The notes under the pieces: generated by a model
Told to the model about the DNA's origin: nothing
Seen by the model: the letters and a program-made list of their open reading frames with translations, nothing else
Database searches by the model: none
Assembly: GCA_025454715.1 (NCBI GenBank)
Contig: JALONY010000081.1
Span: 1-14,821 of the forward strand
Reading direction: 5' to 3'
Length of the DNA stretch: 14,821 nucleotides
Source: Anaerolineae bacterium
GTDB lineage: Bacteria; Chloroflexota; Anaerolineae; Aggregatilineales; Phototrophicaceae
Position numbers and translations under genes: made by a program
Shown here: one piece after another, positions 6,569-14,001 of the stretch
How positions within the stretch are numbered: position 1 is the stretch's first letter
Layout: every line of letters begins with the position of its first letter

Positions 6569-6976
6569 ATGCTACGACGCTCGTTGTCCATCCTCACCCT
6601 GTTCCTCGCCCTCGTCGTCGGAACGTCTGCCCACGCGCAGGCCGCCCCGCAGTACCGCCTGACCATCCTCGACGCGGGCATCACCACCGACCAATGCAGC
6701 GTCCGCATTCAGGTCTCGGTCGGCAACACCGGCAGCCTGCCGACCGAGACGACCCGCCTCGTCTTGCGGACGGCCACCGCCACCACCCTCGCCAGCGCCG
6801 ACGTGTTGCCGGTCTCGCCCGAGGCACCGCCGATTTTCGAGCTGGTCGGCGACCGGCGCGCCCTGCCCGCCGGTGAGCAAATCTTCATCGTCACGCTGGA
6901 AGGCGAGGGCGCAAGCTGGTTCCCGACCCCCGACGTGGCGCGCACCCTGAGCATCCCGCCCCTGCCCCCGACCTGA
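6569..6976 (+). CDS. Secreted protein of unknown function, possible ectodomain of a split protein
   Basis: A 135-residue protein, not recognised by family. A clear signal peptide opens it: MLRRSLSILTLFLALVVG followed by TSAHAQ-AAPQ, with a likely signal peptidase I site after AHA or AHAQA. The mature part alternates short beta-strand-like stretches (SVRIQVSVGNTG, TRLVLRTA, FIVTLEGEG), as in CARDB-like beta-sandwich domains, which carry such 'VxVxNxG' strands. It ends in a proline-rich SIPPLPPT. The ATG is chosen over an upstream in-frame TTG because that would overlap the -10 element; AGGA lies nine bases upstream. The next gene starts 25 bases later with a membrane segment. Dropping one C from the C5 run at 6965-6969 joins the two frames, so this may be the outer half of one protein. 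Confidence 0.65.
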   Translation: MLRRSLSILTLFLALVVGTSAHAQAAPQYRLTILDAGITTDQCSVRIQVSVGNTGSLPTETTRLVLRTATATTLASADVLPVSPEAPPIFELVGDRRALPAGEQIFIVTLEGEGASWFPTPDVARTLSIPPLPPT

Positions 6977-7001
6977 CCCGACGCTGGACGAGGCGTTTTT
7001 C

Positions 7002-7787
7002 TTGGCGGGCTTGGCGCTGGCGGTCTTGATCGTGCTGTTGCTGCCCATCCTGATTTTCCGCCGCCTGACGCGCCGCCCGCCCGCCTTCGGCACGCAATTG
7101 CCGCCCTATGCCACCACCCCCCCGCTCGACCCGCACAGCGAGGCGGGCATCCGCCACGGCTGGCAATTGGCCGCGCAAAACAACCTGATTAGCGCCGCCC
7201 CGACCCCGCAAGCGGTCGGCGGGGTCAAATTGCTGGTCAACGCCGACGGCGATTATTTGGACGGCTGGGACATCACCGCCCTGCGCCTCTCGCAATATGA
7301 CCAGTATGGGCGGGTGGCGCGTAGCCTGACGCTGGCCGATGGCGGAACCGTCCGCACGCTCAACCGCTTGGCGCACAACCGCAAGCTGATGGCGCAACCC
7401 AACCTCGACAAGCGCGCCAACCAGATCGAGCGCCAGATTGCCCCGATGGCGCGCAAGCTCAGCGCGCACCTGCTCAAGCGCATCACCCCGCGCAGCGCGG
7501 TCTTGCCGGTCGCGCTGGACGTGCGTTTGCGCGGTGAGCACGGCGAGGTCAAAATCGTGTTCCAGTTGTTCCAATACGACGGGGCGGGCTGGCGCGAGGT
7601 CAAGCGTTGGGAGCCGGAGATGCACGTGACCACCGGCACGATTTATGAAAGCTACACCTACACCCTGCACGGCCAAACCCAAAACGAGTCGATGAAGGAT
7701 TATCAGCGTCGCTTGCCGTTGGACGTGGCGCGGGTGCTGACCGATTTCGTCACGCCGCCCACGCCGGTCGATTCGCCCAACGGCTGA
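7002..7787 (+). CDS. Membrane-anchored protein of unknown function
   Basis: A 261-residue protein, not recognised. It begins with one hydrophobic segment (about residues 2-17, LALAVLIVLLLPILIF) followed at once by RRLTRR. By the positive-inside rule the C-terminal part is then cytoplasmic and the N-terminus outside. The cytoplasmic part has a helical charged stretch (about 122-160, including LDKRANQIERQIAPMARK) and a beta-rich stretch (about 165-225). The TTG start at 7002 is supported by GAGG eight bases upstream, but the frame is open back to 6951, and DPTLDEAFF would precede the membrane segment. Together with the preceding signal-peptide ORF this makes a credible type I membrane protein broken by a frameshift. 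The downstream cyclodeaminase-family gene starts 20 bases later, so the genes are probably co-transcribed. Confidence 0.6.
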   Translation: MAGLALAVLIVLLLPILIFRRLTRRPPAFGTQLPPYATTPPLDPHSEAGIRHGWQLAAQNNLISAAPTPQAVGGVKLLVNADGDYLDGWDITALRLSQYDQYGRVARSLTLADGGTVRTLNRLAHNRKLMAQPNLDKRANQIERQIAPMARKLSAHLLKRITPRSAVLPVALDVRLRGEHGEVKIVFQLFQYDGAGWREVKRWEPEMHVTTGTIYESYTYTLHGQTQNESMKDYQRRLPLDVARVLTDFVTPPTPVDSPNG

Positions 7788-7807
7788 GTGACCGAGAGGA
7801 GCCGCCC

Positions 7808-8598
7808 ATGCGCGTCTTGAACCGTGAACACGTCGAAGCCGTGCTGACCCTGCCCGCCTGCATCGCGGTGATGGATGGGGTGATGCGCGCATTGGCCGAG
7901 GGGCGCGCCCGCTTGCCGCTCAGGCCGGTCGTGCCGCTCGAAAACAGCGACCTGCTGTTGTTGATGCCCGCCGCCCTGACCGGTGAGGGCGGCGCGGTCG
8001 GAGTCAAGCTGCTCACGCTGTTCGGGGACAACCCCGCCCGTGGCCTGCCCGCCATCCAAGGGCTGGTCGTCTTGTTCGACCCGCACGATGGGCGGGTGGT
8101 GGCAGTGGCCGATGCCGCCAGCGTCACCGCCATCCGCACGGCGGCGGTCAGCGCGGTGGCGGCGCGCCTGTTGGCCAACCCCGAGGCGGGCGACCTCGCG
8201 CTGTTGGGCAGTGGGGCGCAGGCCAGCACCCACCTGAGGTCTGCCTGACGCCTGACGACGCCGTGCGCGATGCCGATTTAATTTGCGCGTGTACGGCGGC
8301 AGTCGAGCCGGTATTGCACAGCCACGCCGTGGCCGATGGCGCGCATGTGTGCGCGGTCGGGGCATACACCGCCGATATGCGCGAGTGCGACAGCGCGCTG
8401 GCGCAACGGGCGGGCGTCTGGGTCGATTCGCATGAGTCTGCATGGCACGAGGCCGGTGACCTGATTCAACCGTTGCGCGAGGGCGTCATCACGCAGGCGC
8501 ACAAATCGTGCGGGTTGGCCGCCCAAGACGTGGCCGCCGTGCGCTTCTTGGCCGAGGCCGCCCAGCGCGCCGAACTCGGGGTGGATGTGCCGTGGTAA
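7808..8598 (+). pseudogene. Ornithine cyclodeaminase / mu-crystallin family gene, broken
   Basis: Intact members (about 310-330 residues) are NAD(P)-dependent enzymes such as ornithine cyclodeaminase, alanine dehydrogenase and imine reductases. The first part (7808-8248) is a good match, with VGVKLLTLFGDNPARGLPA, VTAIRTAAVSAVAARLL and the start of the dinucleotide fold, LALLGSGAQASTHL. It then shifts frame and stops. The continuation (in frame from about 8236 to 8598) begins EVCLTPDDAVRDADLIC and includes AHVCAVGAYTADMRE and SCGLAAQDVAAVRFL. Roughly 35 family-typical residues are missing at the first break. A further 30 or so are missing, in frame, at about 8497 (EGVITQAH joined to KSCGL). 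The dinucleotide domain is thus disrupted. GAGAGGAG before the ATG at 7808 is a strong ribosome-binding site. Real decay or an assembly fault are both possible. Confidence 0.8.
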
Positions 8599-9629
8599 AG
8601 CTGTTGCGGCGGGTATGGTGGCGGGTCGCGCCCAACACCCTGACCCGACAAGTCACCATCGCCACCACGGTGGTGGCTTTGCTGACGGCGTTGGTGGGGG
8701 CGGCGGCGGGGCCGGTCGGGGGGTTGTTGCTCGCGCCGATTTTGGCGCTGTTGGGCGGCTTGTTCGTCCGCCATCGCGTCAGGCCGTTCTGGGCGTTGAC
8801 CAAGGCCGCCAAGCGCATGAGCGCGGGCGACCTGACCACGCCGGTCGAAGCGCCCTCGCAATTGTTGGACGTGGCGACGATGGCCGCCATCATGGAGCGG
8901 GCGCGGGCGCGCATCGTGGAGGAGCGCGACGAAGAGGCGCGCCGCCGGACGATTCAGGCTTATTTCCTCGCCAATGTCTCGCACGAGTTCCGCACCCCGC
9001 TGGCGGGCATGAAGGTCTCGCTCGAGTTGCTGATTGAGAACGCCCGCAATCTGTCGCCGCAAGAGACCGATGAGCTGTTGCGCTCGCTGATGGCCAGCGC
9101 CTCCAGCTTGCAAACCCTGATTGACAACCTGCTGGAGAGCAGCAAAATCGAGGCCGGTCATTTCAGCCTGCGGCGCGGGTATGGCTCGTTGGCGCAACCG
9201 CTGGCCTCGGCCTTGCGGGTGATTCAGCCGTTGATGGCGCGGCGCGGCCAAACCCTCATTCTGGATGTGCCGTTGGCGCTCCCCCCTATCCCGCTGGACG
9301 AGACGCGCATCGCGCAGGTGGTGCTCAACCTGTTGGGCAACGCCAGCAAATACAGCCCGCTGGGCACGGCCATCGACTTGCAGGTCTGGCAGGCCGAGGG
9401 GCTGTGGCGTGTGGAGGTCAGCGACCATGGGGCGGGCTTGCCGCCGGAGCGCGCCGCCAGCGCGTTCAGGCCGTTCACGCGCTTGGGGGAGGGCGAGGCG
9501 GAGGATTACGGCGCAGGCTTGGGCTTGGCGGTGGTCAAGGCGGTGGTCGAGGCGCACGGCGGGCAGGTCGGGTATCACCCGCGGGCGGGCGGCGGCTCCA
9601 CCTTCTGGTTCGCATTGCCGGCGGGGTGA
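8592..9629 (+). CDS. Sensor histidine kinase, membrane-bound
   Basis: A 345-residue two-component kinase. Two closely spaced membrane segments (about 18-60) leave almost no outer loop, so it has no external sensor domain and may sense within the membrane. A HAMP-like linker (about 60-112) follows. The dimerisation domain has the H-box NVSHEFRTPL, with H131 as the phosphorylated histidine. The ATPase domain shows the N-box QVVLNLLGNASKYSP, G1 DHGAGLP, F-box FRPFTR and G2 GAGLGLAVVKAVVEAHGG, and it ends in GGGSTFWFALP, so the kinase looks active. The GTG start at 8592 overlaps the stop of the broken gene upstream (GTGGTAA), which implies translational coupling. An upstream in-frame start would lie inside that gene. 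No response regulator is present in the window. Confidence 0.9.
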   Translation: MVKLLRRVWWRVAPNTLTRQVTIATTVVALLTALVGAAAGPVGGLLLAPILALLGGLFVRHRVRPFWALTKAAKRMSAGDLTTPVEAPSQLLDVATMAAIMERARARIVEERDEEARRRTIQAYFLANVSHEFRTPLAGMKVSLELLIENARNLSPQETDELLRSLMASASSLQTLIDNLLESSKIEAGHFSLRRGYGSLAQPLASALRVIQPLMARRGQTLILDVPLALPPIPLDETRIAQVVLNLLGNASKYSPLGTAIDLQVWQAEGLWRVEVSDHGAGLPPERAASAFRPFTRLGEGEAEDYGAGLGLAVVKAVVEAHGGQVGYHPRAGGGSTFWFALPAG

Positions 9630-9660
9630 GGGCTGGCATACGGCTATCGCCCCTGCTTTT

Positions 9661-9669
9661 TGCTATAAT
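9661..9669 (+). promoter_or_regulatory. Extended -10 promoter of the cupin gene
   Basis: TGC-TATAAT at 9661-9669, a perfect hexamer with the TGn extension, 57 bases before the ATG at 9726. No clear -35. The cupin is therefore likely its own transcription unit and may also drive the transpeptidase gene. Confidence 0.55.
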
Positions 9670-9725
9670 CATGGCAGTATCGGCGCACGCGCCGCGCCCG
9701 CCCAACCCAGAGAAGGCCACCCCCG

Positions 9726-10067
9726 ATGACCCAACCCGATGTCGTCACCCAAGACCAAACCTCGCAAGTCCTGATGATCCCCGGGCTGCACCGCCGCACC
9801 ATGGCCACCGGCGAGCGGATGATGGTGGTCGAGATTTTCTTGGAGCGCGGCACGCTGGTGCCCGCCCACCAACACCCCCACGAGCAAGCCGGTTACGTCG
9901 TCAGCGGCAAGGTCACGTTCACCATGGCCGGCCAATCGCACACCCTGCGGGCGGGCGATAGCTACGCCATCCCGGGCGGGGTGGAGCACGCCGCCCACGC
10001 CCACGACGATACCGTGCTGGTCGAGGTGTTCAGCCCGCCCCGCGATGAGTTCAGACCCCAAAAATAG
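9726..10067 (+). CDS. Small single-domain cupin protein
   Basis: A 113-residue protein made of one cupin beta-barrel. Motif 1 reads HQHPHEQAGYVVSG, with H48, H50 and E53 as metal ligands. Motif 2 reads GDSYAIPGGVEHAA, with H88 as the fourth ligand, so the metal site is complete. Proteins of this size and pattern include metal-dependent dioxygenases, isomerases and sugar- or ligand-binding proteins; the sequence does not say which. AGAAGG lies nine bases before the ATG and an extended -10 promoter is upstream. The L,D-transpeptidase gene begins 56 bases after its stop with no visible promoter between, so the two may share a transcript. Confidence 0.85.
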   Translation: MTQPDVVTQDQTSQVLMIPGLHRRTMATGERMMVVEIFLERGTLVPAHQHPHEQAGYVVSGKVTFTMAGQSHTLRAGDSYAIPGGVEHAAHAHDDTVLVEVFSPPRDEFRPQK

Positions 10068-10123
10068 GGCATTTCCCCGTTCGGGACGCCCCATCCGATG
10101 AGTATGTGTGAAGAGGTGCCGCG

Positions 10124-11866
10124 ATGAGTGAAAAACCCGTCAGCCGTGCGCGTGAGCGCCAACTGTCACGGGAGCGCCGCCGCGCCCCCGAGGCGATGGC
10201 CGTGCCGCGCCAGCAAGCCGCCCCGCCCGACTCGCCCGCCCAGCGCCCCGCCGTGGGCGTCACGGCGCGCATCGATACCGCCGCGCTCCGCAAGCGCGCC
10301 GATTTGCTGGTCAAGGACGCGCTGTGGTACGCCCGCTACCGCCCTCGCGTCTGGCAAATCGGTGGGGGGGTGCTGGCGCTGGTGGTGCTGCTGTTCTTGC
10401 TCAGCCACTGGGTGCCCGGGCGCATTTTCCCCAACGTGTACGCGCTGGGCGTGCCGGTCGGGGGGCTGACGGTGGGTGAGGCCGCCGCCAAGCTCGATAC
10501 GGCCTTTGCCGACGAGGTGCGGATTGCGCTGCGCGTGGAGGGGCAGGTGGTGGCGCAAGTCGCCCCCGCCCAGCTCGGCATCAGCCTCGATAGCATGGCC
10601 GCCGCCGAGGCCGCCAAAGCCGCCGGTTTGGGCGGCATCCCGTTCGGCTACAACGTCGAGCCGCCCATCCGCATCTCCAGCCGCGTGGCCGAAGATTTCA
10701 TGATCGCCCAAGCGGGCGCGCTGGACGCCGCCCCGCGCAACGCCACCTACGCCTTCCAAAATGGGGTGGTCATCGGGGTCGAGGGGGTGGCTGGCCGCCA
10801 GCTCGACATCCCGCAGACGGTCGAACTGTTGGCCGCCAACCCCGCCTCGGCCATCCGCAACCGCCGCCTCGACGTGCTGGTCATCCCGATTGCGCCCGAC
10901 TTCCCCGACCCCGCGCCGCACCTGATGACCGCCCGCGCCCTGACCCAACAACCCTTCCAATTGGCCGGTTACGACCCGTTCACCGACAGCACCACCCTCT
11001 GGGCGACCTCGCCCGAGAACGTCGTGCAATGGCTGGAGGTCGGAGCCAGCGGCCTAAAGGTGCGCCCGATCGAGTTCACCCGCTTCCTCGAGGCGCTCAA
11101 TACCGAAATCCAAAAGGCCGACCCCCAGCGCTACATCGAGCGCGATGCGGCGGTGGCGGCGGTGCAACGCGCCCTCGACGCCCAGACCAACCTCGCCAGC
11201 CTGCGCCTCAGCCATTACCCCGAGACCTACACGGTCGAGCGCGGCGACACGGCCTACGGCATCGCCACGCGGCGCGGCTTGCCCTATTTCTTGGTGGCCG
11301 AGGCCAACGCCGGGCGCGACCTCGCCAGCCTCTACCCGGGCGATGTCATCCGCCTGCCCAGCCGCGATGCCACCGTGCCCCTGCCGCCCGTGCCGCACAA
11401 GCGCATCGTCGTAGACATCGAGACCCAGATGCTGTACGGCTTCGAAAATGGGTCGGTCGCGTTCAGTTGGCCGATTTCGACCGGCGTGGAGAAAGCCCCG
11501 ACCCTGCCGGGCGTCTACCAAATCCTCAACCATACCGAGGTGGCCTATGGCAGCAGTTACACGCTGTGCAACAACGACGTGTGCGGCCAATGGAAGATGT
11601 GGTGGTTCATGGGCATGTACGAGGTCACGACCGGCCTGATGAACGGGTTCCACGGCCAAGTCGAATTGCCCAACGGCGCCTTGCTGGGCGGCGGCAACGT
11701 CGGCAGCCCGTACACGTTCGGTTGCGTGATGAGCCGCCCCGAGGAAGCCGAGTTTTTGTACCGCTGGGCGGATGACGGGGTGGTGGTCGAAATCATCTCC
11801 AACGGCTTCGAACCGACCAGCGAGGCAGGTCGTTATGTTAAGAGTCTGCGAGGTGGCGCAGTCTGA
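10124..11866 (+). CDS. LysM and YkuD-domain L,D-transpeptidase, membrane-anchored
   Basis: A 580-residue envelope enzyme that should cross-link or modify peptidoglycan at the L-residue of stem peptides. A basic, disordered cytoplasmic tail (1-75) leads to one membrane helix (about 77-94). Next is a VanW-associated, peptidoglycan-binding-4-like segment (FPNVYALGVPVGGLTVGEAA). A LysM motif at about 369-412 (YTVERGDTAYGIATRRGLP, ending LYPGDVIRLP) should bind glycan. The YkuD domain (about 425-565) begins KRIVVDIETQMLYGFENG. It holds H510 (FHG) and the nucleophile C534 (TFGCVMS). The usual SHGC reads TFGC, so the second, non-triad histidine is replaced. A CNNDVC pair could form a disulfide. AAGAGGTG five bases before the ATG supports the start. 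Confidence 0.9.
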   Translation: MSEKPVSRARERQLSRERRRAPEAMAVPRQQAAPPDSPAQRPAVGVTARIDTAALRKRADLLVKDALWYARYRPRVWQIGGGVLALVVLLFLLSHWVPGRIFPNVYALGVPVGGLTVGEAAAKLDTAFADEVRIALRVEGQVVAQVAPAQLGISLDSMAAAEAAKAAGLGGIPFGYNVEPPIRISSRVAEDFMIAQAGALDAAPRNATYAFQNGVVIGVEGVAGRQLDIPQTVELLAANPASAIRNRRLDVLVIPIAPDFPDPAPHLMTARALTQQPFQLAGYDPFTDSTTLWATSPENVVQWLEVGASGLKVRPIEFTRFLEALNTEIQKADPQRYIERDAAVAAVQRALDAQTNLASLRLSHYPETYTVERGDTAYGIATRRGLPYFLVAEANAGRDLASLYPGDVIRLPSRDATVPLPPVPHKRIVVDIETQMLYGFENGSVAFSWPISTGVEKAPTLPGVYQILNHTEVAYGSSYTLCNNDVCGQWKMWWFMGMYEVTTGLMNGFHGQVELPNGALLGGGNVGSPYTFGCVMSRPEEAEFLYRWADDGVVVEIISNGFEPTSEAGRYVKSLRGGAV

Positions 11867-11871
11867 GCAGG

Positions 11872-11900
11872 TTGATGACTTGCGCAGATTGGGGTACTCT
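11872..11900 (+). promoter_or_regulatory. Weak candidate promoter of the cold-shock gene
   Basis: TTGATG (11872-11877, 4 of 6) and TACTCT (11895-11900, 3 of 6) with a 17-bp spacer. It would give a leader of about 60 nt. The -10 is poor, so the true promoter may differ. Confidence 0.3.
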
Positions 11901-11968
11901 GTTAAAGTTGTCACGTCGTACTACACTAAGCGCTCGAAAGGCGCGGAAAGAACTGGGCAAGATACAAG

Positions 11969-12184
11969 ATGTCCGACAAGCAAATGCAAGGTGTTGTGAA
12001 ATGGTTCAACAACACCAAAGGCTATGGTTTCATCAAGGTTGATGGTCGCGAAGCGGACGTGTTCGTCCACTACACCGCGATTACGGCCACCGGCTATCGC
12101 AGCCTGAACGAAGGCGACCGCGTGACCTTCACCCTTGAGCAAGGTCAAAAAGGCCCCGAAGCGCGCAACGTCAGCAAGATCTAA
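11969..12184 (+). CDS. csp: Cold-shock domain protein (CspA family)
   Basis: A 71-residue single cold-shock domain, the family's usual length, that binds single-stranded RNA and DNA and melts mRNA structure. RNP1 is KGYGFI (17-22) in the [13 protein letters not shown] strand; RNP2 is VFVHYTAI (31-38), with the stacking aromatics W12, F13, F21, F32 and H34 in place. The C-terminal EARNVSKI is typical. There is no strong ribosome-binding site before the ATG (GGGCAAGATACAAG), which is worth noting for a protein usually made in large amounts. It sits between the L,D-transpeptidase and a hairpin terminator and is probably monocistronic. Confidence 0.97.
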   Translation: MSDKQMQGVVKWFNNTKGYGFIKVDGREADVFVHYTAITATGYRSLNEGDRVTFTLEQGQKGPEARNVSKI

Positions 12185-12219
12185 CGACTCGCAGACGCCC
12201 CGCGACGCCTTCGTCAAGC

Positions 12220-12257
12220 ACAAACCCCCTCGTTGTCGCGGACACTTGGGGGTTTGT
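12220..12257 (+). terminator. Terminator of the cold-shock gene
   Basis: A perfect 10-bp inverted repeat, ACAAACCCCC (12220-12229) with GGGGGTTTGT (12248-12257). The 18-base loop can form a small inner stem (TGTC/GACA). It lies 35 bases after the cold-shock stop codon. The right arm ends in a T-rich stretch (TTTGTCTT) rather than a pure T-run. Confidence 0.6.
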
Positions 12258-12294
12258 CTTCGAAAGTCCCCTAGCCGCAAAGCCCAAAAACCCC

Positions 12295-13867
12295 GTGCCT
12301 TATCAATCGTCCGGTGAACGCCGCAACAACTTGCAAGTCGGTGTCGGGCGCTCCTTGTGGAGCGGTGCCCCCGAAGCCCCCATCCCCGAACGTGCCCTCG
12401 ACGGCATCCCGGGGTGTTTGGCGTGGCTGGCGCTGTTGTTCTCGTTCGCCTCGGCCTTGGCCTTCCCACGGGTGGTGCTGACGCTGGCCGCGGTGATTTA
12501 CGCCTACAGCGCGCTCCGCTTCACCCTCGCCGGCCTCAGCAACCTGCGCGGCCTGAAGAAGATCCGCCAATACGAGCAGACCGACTGGCGCGCCGAATAT
12601 GACAAGGTCGCGGCCAAACGCCCCGACGTGCTCCCGTGGGAGGCCGTGCGCCACGTGGTGGTCATCCCCAACTACAAAGAGCCCGACAGCATCCTACGCA
12701 AGACGCTCGACAACCTCGCCATCCAAGTCGGGGCGCGCCAAAACATGGCCATCGTCTTGGCGATGGAGGCCGCCGAGCCCAACGCCAGCCACAAGGCCGA
12801 GCGCCTGATTGCCGATTATCAAGACAAGTTCTTGGCCATCGGTGCCAGCATCCACCCGACCGGCCTGCCGGGCGAACTGCGCTGCAAATCGTCCAACGAG
12901 GCGTGGGCGGCGCGCTACGCCCGCCGTTGGCTGATTGACGAGCTGGGCTGGGACATCAACCACATGGTCATCACGTCGATGGACGCCGATACGCTGTGGC
13001 ACCCGCTGTACTTTTATGCGCTGACCTACGCCTTCGCGACCAACCCCGACGACCTGCGCTACACGCGCTTTTGGCAAGCCCCCATCCGCTACCACGGCAA
13101 CATCTGGGAGATTAGCCCCCCGATGCGCTTGGTCAACGCCTATGGCTCGGCCTTCGAGCTGGCGTACCTGTCGGCACCGTTCTGGTATGCGTTGCCGATG
13201 TCGTCTTACTCGCTCAGCTTCCGCTTGCTGGACTCCAGCGGCTATTGGGACGGGGACGTGATTGCCGACGAGTGGGTTTTTCGCCAACCACGGCGCGGTC
13301 ACGCTCGAGCCAATCTTCTTGCCGTTCTTGGCCACCGCCACCACCGGCGACACCATCTGGGAGACGGTCAAGAACCGCTATCAACAAACCTTGCGCCACG
13401 CATGGGGCAGTAAAGAGGTCGGCTTCATCATCGCCCGCATCCTCGAGCACCCCGAGACGCCGTTGGGCGCTGGCCTCAAGCTGTTGTTGCGCGCCACCCA
13501 CGACATCCTGCTGGCGGGCGCGGGCTGGGTGATTTTGGCCATCGGCTCACAATTGCCCATCTTGTTCAACCCGGGGCTGGTGCCGCCCATCCACTTGGCC
13601 TATACCGACCCCGTGTATTTGACAATTCTCATCGCCAGCGCTATTGTGGTAGTATTGGGTGTCGTCTTCTGGATGCAGGATGTGATGGTGCGCCCGCCCC
13701 GCCCACCACACCGCCCACAAACCATCAAAGAGCGTTTCCTGACCCTGATTAGCTTCCCGATGCTGGTCGTCCTGACGCTCATCTTCTTGTCGCTGCCCGT
13801 CCTGCACGCCCAAACGCGGCTGTTGCTGGGCAGCTCACTCCAATTCCAAGTTGCGCGCAAGGTCTGA
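12295..13867 (+). pseudogene. Membrane-bound family 2 glycosyltransferase, frame-broken
   Basis: A large (expected about 530 residues) membrane GT2 protein, read as two overlapping frames. The first part (12295 to 13275) has two membrane segments (about 42-80), the catalytic GT-A domain with VVIPNYKEPDSILRKTL, GELRCKSSNEAWAARYARRW and the DxD site SMDADTLWHP, and RYHGNIWEI. It ends its useful frame at VIADEW (residue 327). The frame then shifts by one. The continuation from 13277 reads FFANHGAVTLEPIFLPF and NRYQQTLRHAWGSKEVG, then three membrane segments, and stops at 13867. Family members, as I know them, have about six more residues after the (D/E)(D/E)W, of the HMFLKA type, so about 17 bases seem lost at 13276. 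The GTG at 12295 has no good ribosome-binding site, so the start is uncertain. Confidence 0.75.
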
Positions 13868-13868
13868 C

Positions 13869-13883
13869 CGGTCACCCCGACCG
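13869..13883 (+). terminator. Weak hairpin after the glycosyltransferase gene
   Basis: CGGTC-ACCCC-GACCG, a 5-bp stem starting two bases after the stop codon at 13867. No T-run follows. A separate 12-bp perfect palindrome, GGGGGCGCCCCC, lies at 13912-13923; both could stall or end transcription before the pseudouridine synthase gene. Confidence 0.3.
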
Positions 13884-13976
13884 TCTGCCCGCCCATTTGG
13901 CCGCTGATTTTGGGGGCGCCCCCCCGACGGAATGACGCACACCGCGTGCCCGTCCTTGCGCCACCCACCCTATTTG

Positions 13977-14001
13977 CAGACGCCGAGAGGCGTCCGGTCT
14001 G
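13977..14001 (+). promoter_or_regulatory. Leader hairpin before the pseudouridine synthase gene
   Basis: GACGCC-GAGA-GGCGTC (13979-13994) is a 6-bp stem with a GNRA loop. An overlapping alternative pairs CAGAC (13977-13981) with GTCTG (13997-14001). It lies 35-59 bases before the ATG. No known RNA family is recognised. Confidence 0.3.

Noticed and set aside
8466..9578. A 370-codon minus-strand open frame across the histidine kinase
   Set aside because: It is opposite a kinase with all catalytic boxes present; Arg/Gln/His-rich composition is typical of a shadow frame.
10166..11914. Long minus-strand open frames across the L,D-transpeptidase gene
   Set aside because: They are shadows of a gene with clear LysM and YkuD motifs; no start signals.
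13912..13923. GGGGGCGCCCCC palindrome as a regulator operator
   Set aside because: Twelve bases of pure G/C are easily produced by chance at this GC content, and no promoter element is near enough to support an operator.
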